This document shows, piece by piece, positions 25,177-34,382 of a stretch of DNA of 64,000 nt. Made by a program: the position numbers and the translations under genes. A model generated the notes under the pieces. It saw only the letters and a program-made list of their open reading frames with translations. It had not been told where the DNA came from and made no database searches. Location: contig NZ_JAYDCK010000003.1 in assembly GCF_034555965.1 (NCBI RefSeq), forward strand, positions 1,550,001 through 1,614,000. Direction: 5' to 3'. Source of the stretch: Aquicoccus sp. G2-2 (lineage in GTDB: Bacteria > Pseudomonadota > Alphaproteobacteria > Rhodobacterales > Rhodobacteraceae). Numbering within the stretch: position 1 is the stretch's first letter; each line of letters begins with the position of its first letter.

Positions 25177-25878
25177 TTAACTTCGAACGTCATGAGCATG
25201 CTTTGCCTCGATAAACTCTGCAACCGCCTCGGCCCAAGCCGCAATATCCGGCGCATCGGTCAGTGAGGCGCGCGCCTGCGCAGAAATCTCCGGGCCAAGC
25301 TCTCCTTCCAACTCATCAATCAGCGCCGCAACAAACTCCGGCGCCATTTCCGGGTGATACTGCGTGGTCAGCACATGATCCCCGATCACGAACCCTGCCA
25401 CCGCGCAGCCCGGCCCCTCAGCCACCACCTCCGCCCCTTCGGGAAGCCGCGTCACCTGCTCCGAATGGCTGGCATAGACCTGCCATTTGCGCCCGTCCCT
25501 CAGCGTCGCCTCGACTTGGCCAAACACCCAACCGCCGGGGTTTCTCTCCACCTTGCCGCCCAGCGCCTTCGCCACCACCTGATGCCCAAAACACGCCCCG
25601 AACACCGGCACCTCGGCGGCCACCAACTCGCGGATCAACCTTTCGAGCCGCGCCACCCATTCAGCCCCGGAATTGACCGACGCCGGTGAGCCGGTAATCA
25701 ATACCCCGTCTATTCCATCAAGGCTCAAGGGAAAGTCACCGTCTTTCACCGAATAAACGACAAACTCCCAATCCGGGCGAACCTGCCGAATCATCTCGGG
25801 AAATTTCTCGCCATCTTTCGGCCAGGCTTGCGCAAATTCGCTCTCGTCTGTGTTGGTCACCAGCACGGCAATACGCAT
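25177..25878 (-). CDS. class I glutamine amidotransferase-like hydrolase
   Basis: 233-residue class I GATase. The triad is present: Cys96 in FGACFGHQ, and His175 and Glu177 in YHPEM. Lone class I GATases of this type hydrolyse gamma-glutamyl amides (compare TdnT/AtdA2 in aniline oxidation and PuuD in putrescine use) or act as GMP-synthase-like amidases. It is divergent from the P450 gene with an 83-base AT-rich gap and opposite the GntR gene end. Together with the GS-like ligase at 27245 it would complete a gamma-glutamylation and deglutamylation pair. Substrate unknown; the pairing is an inference from position. Confidence 0.88.
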   Translation of the reverse strand: MRIAVLVTNTDESEFAQAWPKDGEKFPEMIRQVRPDWEFVVYSVKDGDFPLSLDGIDGVLITGSPASVNSGAEWVARLERLIRELVAAEVPVFGACFGHQVVAKALGGKVERNPGGWVFGQVEATLRDGRKWQVYASHSEQVTRLPEGAEVVAEGPGCAVAGFVIGDHVLTTQYHPEMAPEFVAALIDELEGELGPEISAQARASLTDAPDIAAWAEAVAEFIEAKHAHDVRS

Positions 25879-25961
25879 CGCTCAGAATCCTTTTGCATAC
25901 TTAGGCCATTTTACAATATACTTAACATTACAACAACCCGATTCCTTTTGCGGAGGCGCTG

Positions 25962-27221
25962 ATGACTATCTGGACACCCACCGATGATGGGCACGCCGAT
26001 CTCTCGTCGCACGATACCTTCGCCAAAGGCGCGCCGCACAACACATTTGCCCGCCTGCGCCGCGAAGACCCGGTGCATTGGACCGCCTACCCGCAAGGGC
26101 AGGATTTCTGGTCAATCACCCGCAGCAACGACATCGCCGCGATGAACCGCAACACGGCCGTTTTCTCCTCCGCGCGCGGCATCCGCATGGAAGATCAATC
26201 CTATGAGGAATACCTCGCCCGCGCCACGTTTCAGGAAACCGACCCGCCCGAACATATGCAGACCCGCATCAAGCTCGCCAAGGCGTTCTCCAAGCAGGTC
26301 ATCGCCCAGTTTGAGAGCGAAATTCGCAGCATTTGCAACGGCATCTTCGATCAAGCGCTGGAGCAGGACAGCTTTGACGCGACCCATGCGCTTGCCCGCC
26401 CACTGCCGATGCGAATGCTCGGCCGTATCCTCGGCGTGCCCGATGAAGACCTGCCATGGCTGGTGGAAAAGGGCGATGCGCTGATCGCCAATACCGACCC
26501 GGATTTCACCGATCATGTGCTCGACCAGATGACGACGGACGAATATCGCATGATGCCGTTCAACTCCCCCGCCGGGGCCGAATTATTCGTCTATGCCAAA
26601 AGCCTGATGGCCCGCAAAGAGGCCGCCGGCGACACCTCCGGCGTGCTGTCACTGGTGTGTCAGCCGTCCAAGGACGGCTCCACCATGACAGAGCAGGAGT
26701 TTCGCAATGTTTTCTGTCTCTTGGTCGCCGCGGGCAATGACACCACCCGCTATTCCATCGCCGCAGGCATTCAGGCGCTGTGCCATCAACCGGAATTGCT
26801 GGCGCAGATGCAGGCTGGCGGCGCACTGTGGGACACTGCATCGGATGAAATCATCCGCTGGGCCACGCCCGCGCTTTATTTCCGCCGCACCGCGACGCAG
26901 GATTTCGACATCCACGGCAAAACCATCCGCGAGGGCGACAAAGTGCTGTTCTGGTGGGCCTCGGCCAACCGCGACGAAGAGGTGTTTGATGAGCCGTTCC
27001 GCGTCAATCTGCTGCGCACACCCAACCGCCACATGAGCTTCGGGCAAGGCGGCCCGCATGTCTGTCTCGGCATGTGGCTGGCGCGGCTCGAAGTGCGGGT
27101 GTTTTTCGAAGAACTGGTCAAACGGCTCAAATCCATAGAAGCTGATGGAGACCATGAATTTCTCCGCTCCAACTTCGTGGGCGGGCTGAAGAAACTACCC
27201 GTGCGCATCAAACGCGCATGA
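25962..27221 (+). CDS. cytochrome P450
   Basis: 419-residue bacterial class I P450 that hydroxylates or oxidises a small organic substrate with electrons from a ferredoxin. Seen in order: the I-helix AAGNDTTRYS with the acid-alcohol pair and the Thr that guides oxygen, the K-helix EIIRW (ExxR), and the haem loop FGQGGPHVCLGMWLAR with the haem thiolate Cys368. The A'-to-E region contains FQETDPPEHMQTRIKLAKAF. No signal peptide, soluble. GGAG lies seven bases upstream of the ATG. The GS-like gene starts 24 bases after its stop and a [2Fe-2S] ferredoxin follows, probably its electron donor; no ferredoxin reductase gene is in the window. Confidence 0.96.
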   Translation: MTIWTPTDDGHADLSSHDTFAKGAPHNTFARLRREDPVHWTAYPQGQDFWSITRSNDIAAMNRNTAVFSSARGIRMEDQSYEEYLARATFQETDPPEHMQTRIKLAKAFSKQVIAQFESEIRSICNGIFDQALEQDSFDATHALARPLPMRMLGRILGVPDEDLPWLVEKGDALIANTDPDFTDHVLDQMTTDEYRMMPFNSPAGAELFVYAKSLMARKEAAGDTSGVLSLVCQPSKDGSTMTEQEFRNVFCLLVAAGNDTTRYSIAAGIQALCHQPELLAQMQAGGALWDTASDEIIRWATPALYFRRTATQDFDIHGKTIREGDKVLFWWASANRDEEVFDEPFRVNLLRTPNRHMSFGQGGPHVCLGMWLARLEVRVFFEELVKRLKSIEADGDHEFLRSNFVGGLKKLPVRIKRA

Positions 27222-27244
27222 AGACCGACAACAGGGAGCCATAA

Positions 27245-28533
27245 ATGCAAGACCGTCTGCGCGCGATATTCTGCGATCATCTTTCAATCATTCGCGGAAA
27301 ATACCTCCCCCCTCAAAAATCGCCGATGGAGAGACCCGCTTTTGCCGCTCCACCTTCGGTGTGCATTACGACCGTGACCTGCTCGACGCACCCGGCGCGA
27401 TGATGATGCAGGGCCTGCCCGATATGGAGCTGCGTTGGAAACACGACGAGATTCGCGAAAGCTGGGACGCGGGCACGAAAATTGTCATCGGTGATCTTTA
27501 TGACGATGCGGGCGCGCCGCTGCCGCTCTGTCCGCGCGGCGCACTGAAACGTGCCGTCGCCGATTGGGGCAAGCACGGGCTATCGCCCAAAATCGGGATC
27601 GAGCTGGAATGCTTCGCGCTGCAACCCGATGATCAAGGCCGCATCGTGCCCTATGATGCGCCCGGCGGCGTGGTTTACGGCACCGGCCCGTTCACCGATC
27701 CGCTGCGCTTCAACGATGCGATCTGGGAAATGGCCGACCGGCTCGGCTTTCGCCTCGACATGATCACAGCCGAATTCGACAGCCCGCAATATGAATACAC
27801 CCTGACCTTCGATGATGCCGTCCAAGCAGTTGATGACATTGTTCTTTTCCGCCTCATGGCCCGCGAAATCGCGCTTGAGCACGGAATTATCCTGTCGTTC
27901 ATGCCCAAACCCATTGCCGAGGCAGGCGGCTCTGGCATGCACATCAATTTCTCCTTCGCCTATAGTGCCGGCGGCAACGCGCTCTCCTCTGGCGAAAAGG
28001 GTGGGCCAGAGCATATGAATGCGCTGGCAAAAGGCTGCCTTGCCGGGTTGATGCAGCACCACAAGGGGCTGGCCGGGCTGATCGCACCGACCGCCAATTC
28101 CTATCAACGGCTTCAACCCGGCTCGCTCTCCGGCTTTTGGAAGAACTGGGGCGGCGATCATCGCAATGTCACCACCCGAATTTCCTCCGAAGGCGGCCCA
28201 AAGGCGCGGCTCGAACATCGCATGGCCGATGCCTCCTCTAACCCCTACACCGCCGTTGCCGCCGTACTGCAAGCCGCGCGCCTCGGGGTCGAAAACGGCT
28301 ATGACCTCCCGGCGATGGAAACCGGCGACGGGTTTGACAAAACCGATGCAAAGGAAAGCACCGCCGCCACGCTGAAAGAGGCCACCGCCGATCTCAGGGC
28401 CGATACCGCGCTCACCGAAGCAGTCGGGCAGCTTCTATGCGACAATCATATCTTCATGAAAGAAAAAGAAGTGAAGAAAACCAAAGACCTGGAAGGCGAT
28501 GCTCTGCGCGATTTCTATGTCTATTTCGTCTAA
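27245..28533 (+). pseudogene. glutamine-synthetase-like gamma-glutamyl amide ligase (frameshift at a C6 run, probably a sequencing indel)
   Basis: GS-family ligase, about 429 residues when joined, that would use ATP to couple the gamma-carboxyl of glutamate to an amine (PuuA/IpuC/TdnQ-type). The N-terminus MQDRLRAIFCDHLSIIRGKY begins at ATG 27245 after GGGAG. It is in a different frame from the rest: at the run of six Cs (27307-27312) one base seems lost. With seven Cs the text reads YLPPSKIADGETRFCRSTF in one frame. Downstream all GS active-site parts are intact: GIELECF, the ITAEFDSPQYEYT acids, GSGMHIN, and RLEHRMADASSNPY. Second gene of the P450 operon; the ferredoxin follows. Confidence 0.85.
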
Positions 28534-28554
28534 CCCCAAAATTCGAGGCAAAAC

Positions 28555-28869
28555 ATGAAGGTCACATGGCAACTCCCTGATGGAAAAGAAATTTCCGCTG
28601 ATGTCGAAAACGGTATGAACATGATGCAGGCGGCGCTGGCCCATAATGTTCCCGGCATTATCGGTGAATGCGGCGGCACGCTTTCATGTGCCACCTGCCA
28701 TGTCTACGTGGCAGATGCATGGACCGAAAAAACCGGCGGCACGGATGATTTCGAAGATGCCATGCTCGACGTCGCCGAAGCGGAGCGCCGCGATACCTCG
28801 CGCCTGTCATGTCAGATCGAAGCCAGCGATGCGCTCGACGGCCTCGTTCTCATCGTTCCCGAAGCCTGA
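28555..28869 (+). CDS. [2Fe-2S] ferredoxin, adrenodoxin/putidaredoxin type
   Basis: 104-residue vertebrate-type ferredoxin that feeds electrons to P450s. The four cluster cysteines are seen: Cys39, Cys45 and Cys48 in the GECGGTLSCATCHVYV loop and Cys86 near RLSCQI. The acidic helix DDFEDAMLDVAEAERRD before the last cysteine matches the partner-binding helix of putidaredoxin. It lies 21 bases after the GS-like gene and its start is preceded by a weak ribosome site. Together with the P450 two genes upstream it forms a likely class I electron chain lacking only the reductase. Confidence 0.95.
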   Translation: MKVTWQLPDGKEISADVENGMNMMQAALAHNVPGIIGECGGTLSCATCHVYVADAWTEKTGGTDDFEDAMLDVAEAERRDTSRLSCQIEASDALDGLVLIVPEA

Positions 28870-28870
28870 G

Positions 28871-28897
28871 CCTTCATTTTGCCCGAAATATCCCGGG
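28871..28897 (+). repeat. dispersed intergenic repeat, copy C, with following hairpin
   Basis: CCTTCATTTTGCCC, then a short A-rich stretch and TATCCCGGGG; it begins one base after the ferredoxin stop. A hairpin follows with arms CGAGGGG (28903-28909) and CCCCTCG (28914-28920) around CTGG. This block probably ends the P450 operon transcript. Confidence 0.75.
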
Positions 28898-29013
28898 GTG
28901 CGCGAGGGGCTGGCCCCTCGCTCCCGCACCTGCCACCCGCGCCTTTCCCCTTTCCAAAAATCGCCTTTTCGTTTAGGTTTCCTGAAAACAACATTCGGAA
29001 AAGCTGAACAGGC

Positions 29014-30252
29014 ATGAATATTCAAAAACAGCCAACCACCCCCGCTCCCAACGTCTATGACGCAGAACCGATCCCCGACGCCGCCCGCGCCGAGATCGAG
29101 CGTCTGCTAAGCTCAGGTGATCTTTTTCGTTACACCGCACCCGAAAACGCGCCGGTTTCGCTGCTGGAGCAGGAATTCGCCCGGATGATGGGCGCGAAAT
29201 ACGCCCTTGCTGTTTCATCTTGCTCCGCCGCGCTGTTTCTCTCTCTGAAGGCGCTCAACCTGCCCAAAGACGCCCGCGTCTTGATCCCCGGCTTCACCTT
29301 CGCCGCCGTACCCTCGGCGGTGATTCATGCCGATTGCGTGCCGGTGCTCTGCGAAGTGGCCGAAAATTACCGCATCGCGGTTGAGGATTTCGAATCCAGA
29401 CTGAGCGACAACATTTCCGCCGTCATTATCTCGCATATGCGCGGCCACACCTCCGATATGGACGCGATCATGGCGCTGTGCGATGCGCGCGGCATTCCAG
29501 TGATCGAAGACGCGGCGCACTCGCTTGGCACTGAATGGCATGGCCGCAAGATCGGCACCATCGGGCGGGCGGGTTGTTTCTCGTTCCAATCCTACAAGCT
29601 GGTCAATTCCGGCGAAGGCGGCATCCTGATCACCGATGACGCCGATCTTGTCGCGCGCGCGGTCATCATGTCCGGCGCTTATGAGCAGAACTGGCGCAAG
29701 CATATGGAACCGGGCGACAATTCCGCCGCCTTGGAGCAGGCCTTTGCGCGCTGGCAGAACCTGCTGCCGCTTTACAATCTGCGCCTGTCCAATCTTGCCG
29801 CTGCCGTGATCCGCCCGCAATTGCCCGAAGTGGCGCGCCGCGTGCGCGACGGGCGGCGCAATCACGACCACGTCGCCGCCCGGCTCAATGCTTCGCCGTG
29901 GCTTGACGTGCCGCCGCCGCTCGATCCCGAAACCCGCGCGCCGGATTCCATTCAGTTCAACCTTGTCGGGCTGGATGACGCGCAAACCCGCGCCTTCACC
30001 CGCGCCGCCGCCGCGCGCGGCGTCAAGGTGCAGGTGTTCGGCCTGTCAGAAAACAATGCCCGCGCCTTCTGGAACTGGCGCTTTCTGCCCGGTGCAGCGC
30101 CCGAGCTGCCCCGCACCCGCGCCATGCTGATGCGGGCCGTTGACGCCCGCCTACCCGCGCGCCTGACGCTTGAAGAGTGTGCTTGGCTGGCCGATGCGCT
30201 TTGCCGCGCGGTGCAGGACGTGATGGAAAACCCGCAAGCCGCCTCTGCCTGA
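29014..30252 (+). CDS. DegT/DnrJ/EryC1-type PLP aminotransferase
   Basis: 412-residue aminotransferase of the DegT/StrS family, which usually moves an amino group onto a keto sugar or acts as a sensor-like homologue. Seen: the start of the PLP domain (YTAPENAPVSLLEQEFARMM), GFTFAAVPSAVIHADCVPVL, the PLP-binding EDAAHSLG (Asp), and the Schiff-base Lys195 in FSFQSYKLVNSGEGG. Full length. No obvious sugar-biosynthesis genes lie nearby, so a role in amine or amino-acid chemistry next to the P450 cluster is possible. It is separated from the ferredoxin by 144 bases and a repeat, so it may be its own unit. Confidence 0.9.
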   Translation: MNIQKQPTTPAPNVYDAEPIPDAARAEIERLLSSGDLFRYTAPENAPVSLLEQEFARMMGAKYALAVSSCSAALFLSLKALNLPKDARVLIPGFTFAAVPSAVIHADCVPVLCEVAENYRIAVEDFESRLSDNISAVIISHMRGHTSDMDAIMALCDARGIPVIEDAAHSLGTEWHGRKIGTIGRAGCFSFQSYKLVNSGEGGILITDDADLVARAVIMSGAYEQNWRKHMEPGDNSAALEQAFARWQNLLPLYNLRLSNLAAAVIRPQLPEVARRVRDGRRNHDHVAARLNASPWLDVPPPLDPETRAPDSIQFNLVGLDDAQTRAFTRAAAARGVKVQVFGLSENNARAFWNWRFLPGAAPELPRTRAMLMRAVDARLPARLTLEECAWLADALCRAVQDVMENPQAASA

Positions 30253-30257
30253 ACACC

Positions 30258-30274
30258 ACGCGCGCGGCGCGCGT
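30258..30274. terminator. GC palindrome between convergent aminotransferase and ABC exporter genes
   Basis: ACGCGCGC and GCGCGCGT are perfect 8-bp arms around one G. No T-tract. Its place in a 34-base gap between two gene ends suggests a bidirectional stop signal, but it could be chance in GC-rich DNA. Confidence 0.4.
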
Positions 30275-30286
30275 TCAGGGCGCCTC

Positions 30287-32107
30287 TCAGGCCGCCTCTT
30301 CCCGCTCCGCTGCCTGGCGTGCCCACAGGCTCGCATAACGCGCGCCATGCGCCAGAAGTTCACCGTGGGTGCCGGTCTCCACGATCTCGCCCGCTTCGAG
30401 CACGATAATCCGGTCAGCATCGGCAATCGTGCTTAGCCGATGGGCGATGGTAATCACCGTGCGCCCCTGCCCGGCACGTTTCAGCGCGTCCTGAATCTCC
30501 TGCTCGGTCTCGGTATCAAGCGCGCTTGTCGCCTCGTCCAACAGCAGGATCGGCGGGTTTTTCAACAATGTGCGCGCAATCCCCACCCGCTGCTTTTCTC
30601 CGCCCGAAAGCTTCAGCCCGCGCTCGCCAACTTGCGTGTCATAGCCTTCCGGCAACTGCATGATGAACTCGTGAATCTGCGCCGCTTTCGCTGCACCGAT
30701 CACCTCTTCCTCACTGGCCCCATCACGGCCATAGGCGATGTTATAGCGCACCGTGTCGTTGAACAGCACCGTATCCTGCGGCACCACGCCGATTGAATCA
30801 TGCAGGCTCTGCTGCGTCACGTCGCGCACATCCTGCCCGTCGATCGTCACCGCCCCGCCCGATACGTCATAGAACCGGAACAACAACCGCCCGATGGTCG
30901 ATTTGCCCGATCCCGACGGCCCGACAATGGCAATGCTGCGCCCTGCGGGCACCTCAAGGCTGACACCAAGCAGGATTGGCCGTTCCGTGCTATACCCAAA
31001 GCGCACATCCTCGAAGCGCACCGTGCCGCCGCGCACGGCAATCGGCTTTGCCCCCGGCTTGTCGGCCACATCCGTGGGCTGTTCCAGCAGGTCGAACATC
31101 TCGCCCATATCGACAAGCGACTGGCGAATCTCGCGGTAAACCGTGCCAAGGAAGTTGAGCGGCATGGTGATCTGAATCATGTAGGCGTTCACCATCACGA
31201 AATCGCCCACCGTCAATTGCCCCGCCTGCACGCCCTGGGCCGCCATCACCATCACCACGGCCAGCCCGCCGGTAATCAGAAACGATTGCCCGAAATTCAG
31301 AAACGCCAGCGAATACGCGGTCTTGAGCGCCGCTTCGGCATACCGCTTCATCGCCCCGTCATAGCGCCGCGCCTCGCGTTCCTCGGCACCGAAATACTTT
31401 ACCGTCTCGAAATTCAGCATCGAATCGACGGCCTTCTGGTTGGCGTCGGTGTCCTGATCGTTCATCTCGCGGCGCAGCTTCACGCGCCATTCCGTTACCG
31501 CGAAGGTGAACCAGACGTAAATCGCGATGGTGACGACGACGACCGCCAGATACCAGACATCAAACAGCCAGAAGAAGATAACCGCGATCATCAGAAGTTC
31601 CAGAATCAAAGGCGCGATACTGAACAGCATGAACCGCAGCAGGAACTCGACCCCTTTCACCCCGCGCTCGATAATCCGGCTCAACCCGCCGGTCTTGCGG
31701 GTGATGTGATAGCGCATCGAAAGCGCATGAATATGCTCGAATGTCTCAAGCGCCAGCGCCCTGAGCGCGCGCTGCCCGACAGCGGCGAAAAACGCGTCCC
31801 TGAGTTGTTGGAACCCGTTCGTCATCAGCCGCGCCATGCTATAGGCCAGCGTCAAGCCGACCGCGCCCAGCATCAGCTGGCTCGCCCCGTCCTTGGCCAG
31901 CGCATCAACCGCCGCCTTGTAAATCATCGGCGTGAACACCGCGATCACCTTTGACGCCACCAGCGCCATCAGCGCCAAAGCCACGCGCTGTTTCACCCAT
32001 GATGGCTTGTCCGGCCATAGATAGGGTGCAACCCGCCGGAGCGTACGCACACCAGAGCGGCGCTCTTCAATCTTGGCATCATTCTCCGGGGCACGCGCGG
32101 CGCACAT
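30287..32107 (-). CDS. ABC exporter of the Atm1/HMT type (fused membrane and ATPase domains)
   Basis: 606-residue half-transporter. Membrane domain with six hydrophobic helices at about residues 35-320, then the ATPase domain with Walker A GPSGSGKST, signature LSGGEKQRVGIA, Walker B ILLLDEATSALD and the H-loop IAHRLS. The N-terminal part and the segment WRVKLRREMND plus the EREARRYDGAMKRYAEAA helix match the Atm1 group, which exports glutathione-linked compounds and supports iron-sulfur or metal homeostasis. ATG 32107 is preferred to TTG 32113 because of the AAGGA site. No periplasmic partner genes next to it; it works as a homodimer. Confidence 0.92.
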   Translation of the reverse strand: MCAARAPENDAKIEERRSGVRTLRRVAPYLWPDKPSWVKQRVALALMALVASKVIAVFTPMIYKAAVDALAKDGASQLMLGAVGLTLAYSMARLMTNGFQQLRDAFFAAVGQRALRALALETFEHIHALSMRYHITRKTGGLSRIIERGVKGVEFLLRFMLFSIAPLILELLMIAVIFFWLFDVWYLAVVVVTIAIYVWFTFAVTEWRVKLRREMNDQDTDANQKAVDSMLNFETVKYFGAEEREARRYDGAMKRYAEAALKTAYSLAFLNFGQSFLITGGLAVVMVMAAQGVQAGQLTVGDFVMVNAYMIQITMPLNFLGTVYREIRQSLVDMGEMFDLLEQPTDVADKPGAKPIAVRGGTVRFEDVRFGYSTERPILLGVSLEVPAGRSIAIVGPSGSGKSTIGRLLFRFYDVSGGAVTIDGQDVRDVTQQSLHDSIGVVPQDTVLFNDTVRYNIAYGRDGASEEEVIGAAKAAQIHEFIMQLPEGYDTQVGERGLKLSGGEKQRVGIARTLLKNPPILLLDEATSALDTETEQEIQDALKRAGQGRTVITIAHRLSTIADADRIIVLEAGEIVETGTHGELLAHGARYASLWARQAAEREEAA

Positions 32108-32182
32108 CGGCAATCCTTTCGGGGTTAAAGCGAACCCAACAGATAGGGGGCTTTCGGATGGATTGCCAGAGCCGCCGCGCCG

Positions 32183-32214
32183 TCACTTTCTCGGGCCATC
32201 ACTTTCTCGGGCCG
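32183..32214. repeat. 16-bp tandem duplication at the end of the LysM gene
   Basis: TCACTTTCTCGGGCC(A/G) is present twice in tandem (32183-32198 and 32199-32214), and the TCACTT of a third, partial copy begins at 32215 in the LysM stop codon. Downstream of that gene; a short slippage event is the simplest cause. Confidence 0.5.
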
Positions 32215-33612
32215 TCACTTGCGGGGAATATCAAACACCTGTCCGGGGTAGATCAGATCAGGGTCGCGAATCCTGTCACGGTTGGCCTCGAAAAGCCGCA
32301 CGTAAAGAATGCCTTCGCCGTAATTCTCCCGCGCCAGCGCCCACAGCGTATTGCCCGGCTGCACGGTAACGGCGGTGACCTGCCCTGCCTTGGCCACCAC
32401 ATGCGCCGCCTCGCGCTTGAACGGTGTCTCCATCCGGCTGGTGACCTTGCCCGCCGCGTCAACCTCATCGACCCTGAGCGTATAAACCCCGCTATCGACA
32501 TCCGGCAGCCCGGTGCGCCAATTGCCATCCGGCGCGATCCGCGAGGTCGTCACCGGCTTGTTATCCAGATAAACCCGCACAAAGCCTTTGCCCTTTGCCC
32601 GCCCGGTCAATTGCACCTCACCGCTGTCGGAATAGGTGATTGTATCAAGCGCCACATCGCTCATCGCCTGCGGGTGCGCGCCGCCCGGTTGCACAACCCG
32701 AACGCCGTCCTTGCCCGCCATCAGCACCGCCGGTGTCTTGGCCTGCGCCACCACTGCATCTGCGCTGGCCACGGCGTCTGTCTGGGGCACCTCTTGCGCA
32801 CCGCCCGCCTGCGCCGGTTGCGTGGCTTCAGGTGCCGCCGCTGGCTCGGATGTGGCCCTCGGCGTTTGCACGGCGACGGCATCATTGCCCGCCTCGCCCG
32901 CCACCGCAGGCGCAGCCTCCGGCACAGCCATCGCGATCTCTGCGCCGACACCCTCCCCGGCACCTACCACCGGTGCTATGATCGCATCATCCTTTGAATA
33001 AAGCGCCGTGCCGTTTGTGCCCTCAACCCTCAGCCGCACCATACGGGGTGCCTTGGATGCAGGCACCGTTACGATCTGCGCAAAGCTGCCATCACTCCCG
33101 GCTTTAGCCCGGCCAATTTCATGTGCATCAAGTTCGATCACCACATCCGCACCCGGACTGGCCTGCCCCGCTATGGTCGTGGTGCCATCCGGCGCCACCC
33201 TGAGCAGATCAAAGCTCGGTGCAACGGCCGCTTCTGCCGCTGGCGCAGGCGTAGTCTCAGTCGTGATCTCGGGCGTGATCTCGGGCGTGATCTCGGGCGT
33301 CGCTTCCGCCGCTGGCGCAGTTTGCGTTGCGGGCTGCGGCACAGGCTCCGGCTCGGCTTCCGGCGTGTTCGGCTGAACTTGCGCCGTTGTCGCCTCATCT
33401 GGCGCAGCTACCGTCGCATCGGCCTGCTGTGCGCTGCCCTGTCCGGGCTCTGCCACCGCACCTTCCGATGCCTGCACAACAGGCGATGCCACCTTCGTCG
33501 CCTGCCACGGCAACCAATCGCCATACCATGCCACACCCCCGACAATCGCCACCCCGATCACCGCTGCAAACCCGGCGCCCTGCGCCTTTGTCAATCCGGC
33601 CTCTTTGCTCAT
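32215..33612 (-). CDS. LysM domain protein with alanine/proline-rich linker
   Basis: 465-residue envelope-type protein. A short N-terminal stretch and one hydrophobic helix (residues about 12-32) anchor it in the membrane. A long Ala/Pro/Glu-rich linker follows, including the tandem TPEI repeats (about residues 105-116), then Ig-like or CNA-like modules (TTIAGQASPGADVVIELDAH; the related GEVQLTGRAKGKGFVRVYLD), and at the end a LysM domain (VQPGNTLWALARENYGEG to IYPGQVFDIP) that binds peptidoglycan. So it is likely a periplasmic cell-wall-binding protein. Similar proteins are common in Rhodobacterales and are not characterised. Confidence 0.88.
   Translation of the reverse strand: MSKEAGLTKAQGAGFAAVIGVAIVGGVAWYGDWLPWQATKVASPVVQASEGAVAEPGQGSAQQADATVAAPDEATTAQVQPNTPEAEPEPVPQPATQTAPAAEATPEITPEITPEITTETTPAPAAEAAVAPSFDLLRVAPDGTTTIAGQASPGADVVIELDAHEIGRAKAGSDGSFAQIVTVPASKAPRMVRLRVEGTNGTALYSKDDAIIAPVVGAGEGVGAEIAMAVPEAAPAVAGEAGNDAVAVQTPRATSEPAAAPEATQPAQAGGAQEVPQTDAVASADAVVAQAKTPAVLMAGKDGVRVVQPGGAHPQAMSDVALDTITYSDSGEVQLTGRAKGKGFVRVYLDNKPVTTSRIAPDGNWRTGLPDVDSGVYTLRVDEVDAAGKVTSRMETPFKREAAHVVAKAGQVTAVTVQPGNTLWALARENYGEGILYVRLFEANRDRIRDPDLIYPGQVFDIPRK
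33263..33298. repeat. 3 x 12-bp in-frame tandem repeat in the LysM gene
   Basis: GTGATCTCGGGC occurs three times back to back and codes for the TPEI repeats of the LysM protein on the minus strand. The copies are identical, which points to recent slippage expansion; copy number may vary between strains. Confidence 0.75.
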
Positions 33613-33717
33613 TCTCGCCCATCCCCAAAAGGCCCGCCGCCCAGTTACGGTTGAGCCTGTTTAACAACAAGGATAACACGGGTCAAAACAACTGCGCTCA
33701 CCAAGAATGGAGCCTCC

Positions 33718-34281
33718 ATGACTGCCTCCAAAGCCACACACTCGATTTGCGTCTATTGCGGTGCCCGCACGGGCGCGCGGCCGGAATACGAAGCCGCCGC
33801 AACCGCCTTTGGCACCGCACTCGCCAATGAAGGCTGGCGACTCACCTACGGTGCGGGCGATATCGGCCTGATGGGGGCGGTCGCGCGTGCAGCACAGGCG
33901 GCAGGCGGTGACACCTTTGGCGTCATCCCGACTCACCTGCTTGACCGTGAACAAGGCAAGCGCGATCTTACCCGCTTCGTCATTACCCAAACCATGCATG
34001 AGCGCAAAAAGGTAATGTTCATGAATTCCGATGCCATCGTGGTCCTGCCCGGTGGCGCCGGGTCACTGGATGAGTTTTTCGAAGTGCTGACATGGGCGCA
34101 ACTCGGGCTGCATAGCAAACCGATCGTGCTGCTGAATACCGAAGGCTATTGGGAACCGCTCATCGGTTTGATCGACCACGCCATCGCGCAGGGCTTTGCC
34201 GATGCCTCCCTGCGCGCATTGTTCCAAAGAGCGGCCACCCCGGCAGAGGCCATCACCACCCTGCGCGCAGCCTTCGCCTGA
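33718..34281 (+). CDS. LOG-family protein (TIGR00730, cytokinin-riboside monophosphate phosphoribohydrolase type)
   Basis: 187-residue Rossmann-like protein. LOG proteins cleave the N-glycosidic bond of nucleoside monophosphates. Seen: ICVYCGARTGARPEYEAAA at the N-terminus, the nucleotide-binding YGAGDIGLMGAVARAA loop, MHERKKVMFMNSDAIVVLPG and the hallmark PGGAGSLDEFFE (PGGxGTxxE-type). Full length. Single gene; it ends 45 bases before a strong bidirectional terminator shared with sodB. Whether the natural substrate is AMP or a modified nucleotide is not visible. Confidence 0.93.
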   Translation: MTASKATHSICVYCGARTGARPEYEAAATAFGTALANEGWRLTYGAGDIGLMGAVARAAQAAGGDTFGVIPTHLLDREQGKRDLTRFVITQTMHERKKVMFMNSDAIVVLPGGAGSLDEFFEVLTWAQLGLHSKPIVLLNTEGYWEPLIGLIDHAIAQGFADASLRALFQRAATPAEAITTLRAAFA

Positions 34282-34326
34282 CGCGCACAAAGCGCGCCCT
34301 CCTGCCCTGAGCCCCTGCAAGACGAA

Positions 34327-34358
34327 AAACGGCCACCCCCGCAAAGAGGTGGCCGTTT
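34327..34358. terminator. bidirectional terminator between LOG gene and sodB
   Basis: AAACGGCCACC (34327-34337) pairs with GGTGGCCGTTT (34348-34358) over 11 bp with a ten-base loop. On the minus strand the stem is followed by TTTTTC, so it is a good rho-independent terminator for sodB; on the plus strand three Ts end the stem. Confidence 0.8.
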
Positions 34359-34382
34359 CGGCAAATCATTGCATCCGCCGCG

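Noticed and set aside
30800..31954. Plus-strand open frame of about 384 codons
   Set aside because: Antisense to the ABC exporter, which has all Walker and signature motifs.
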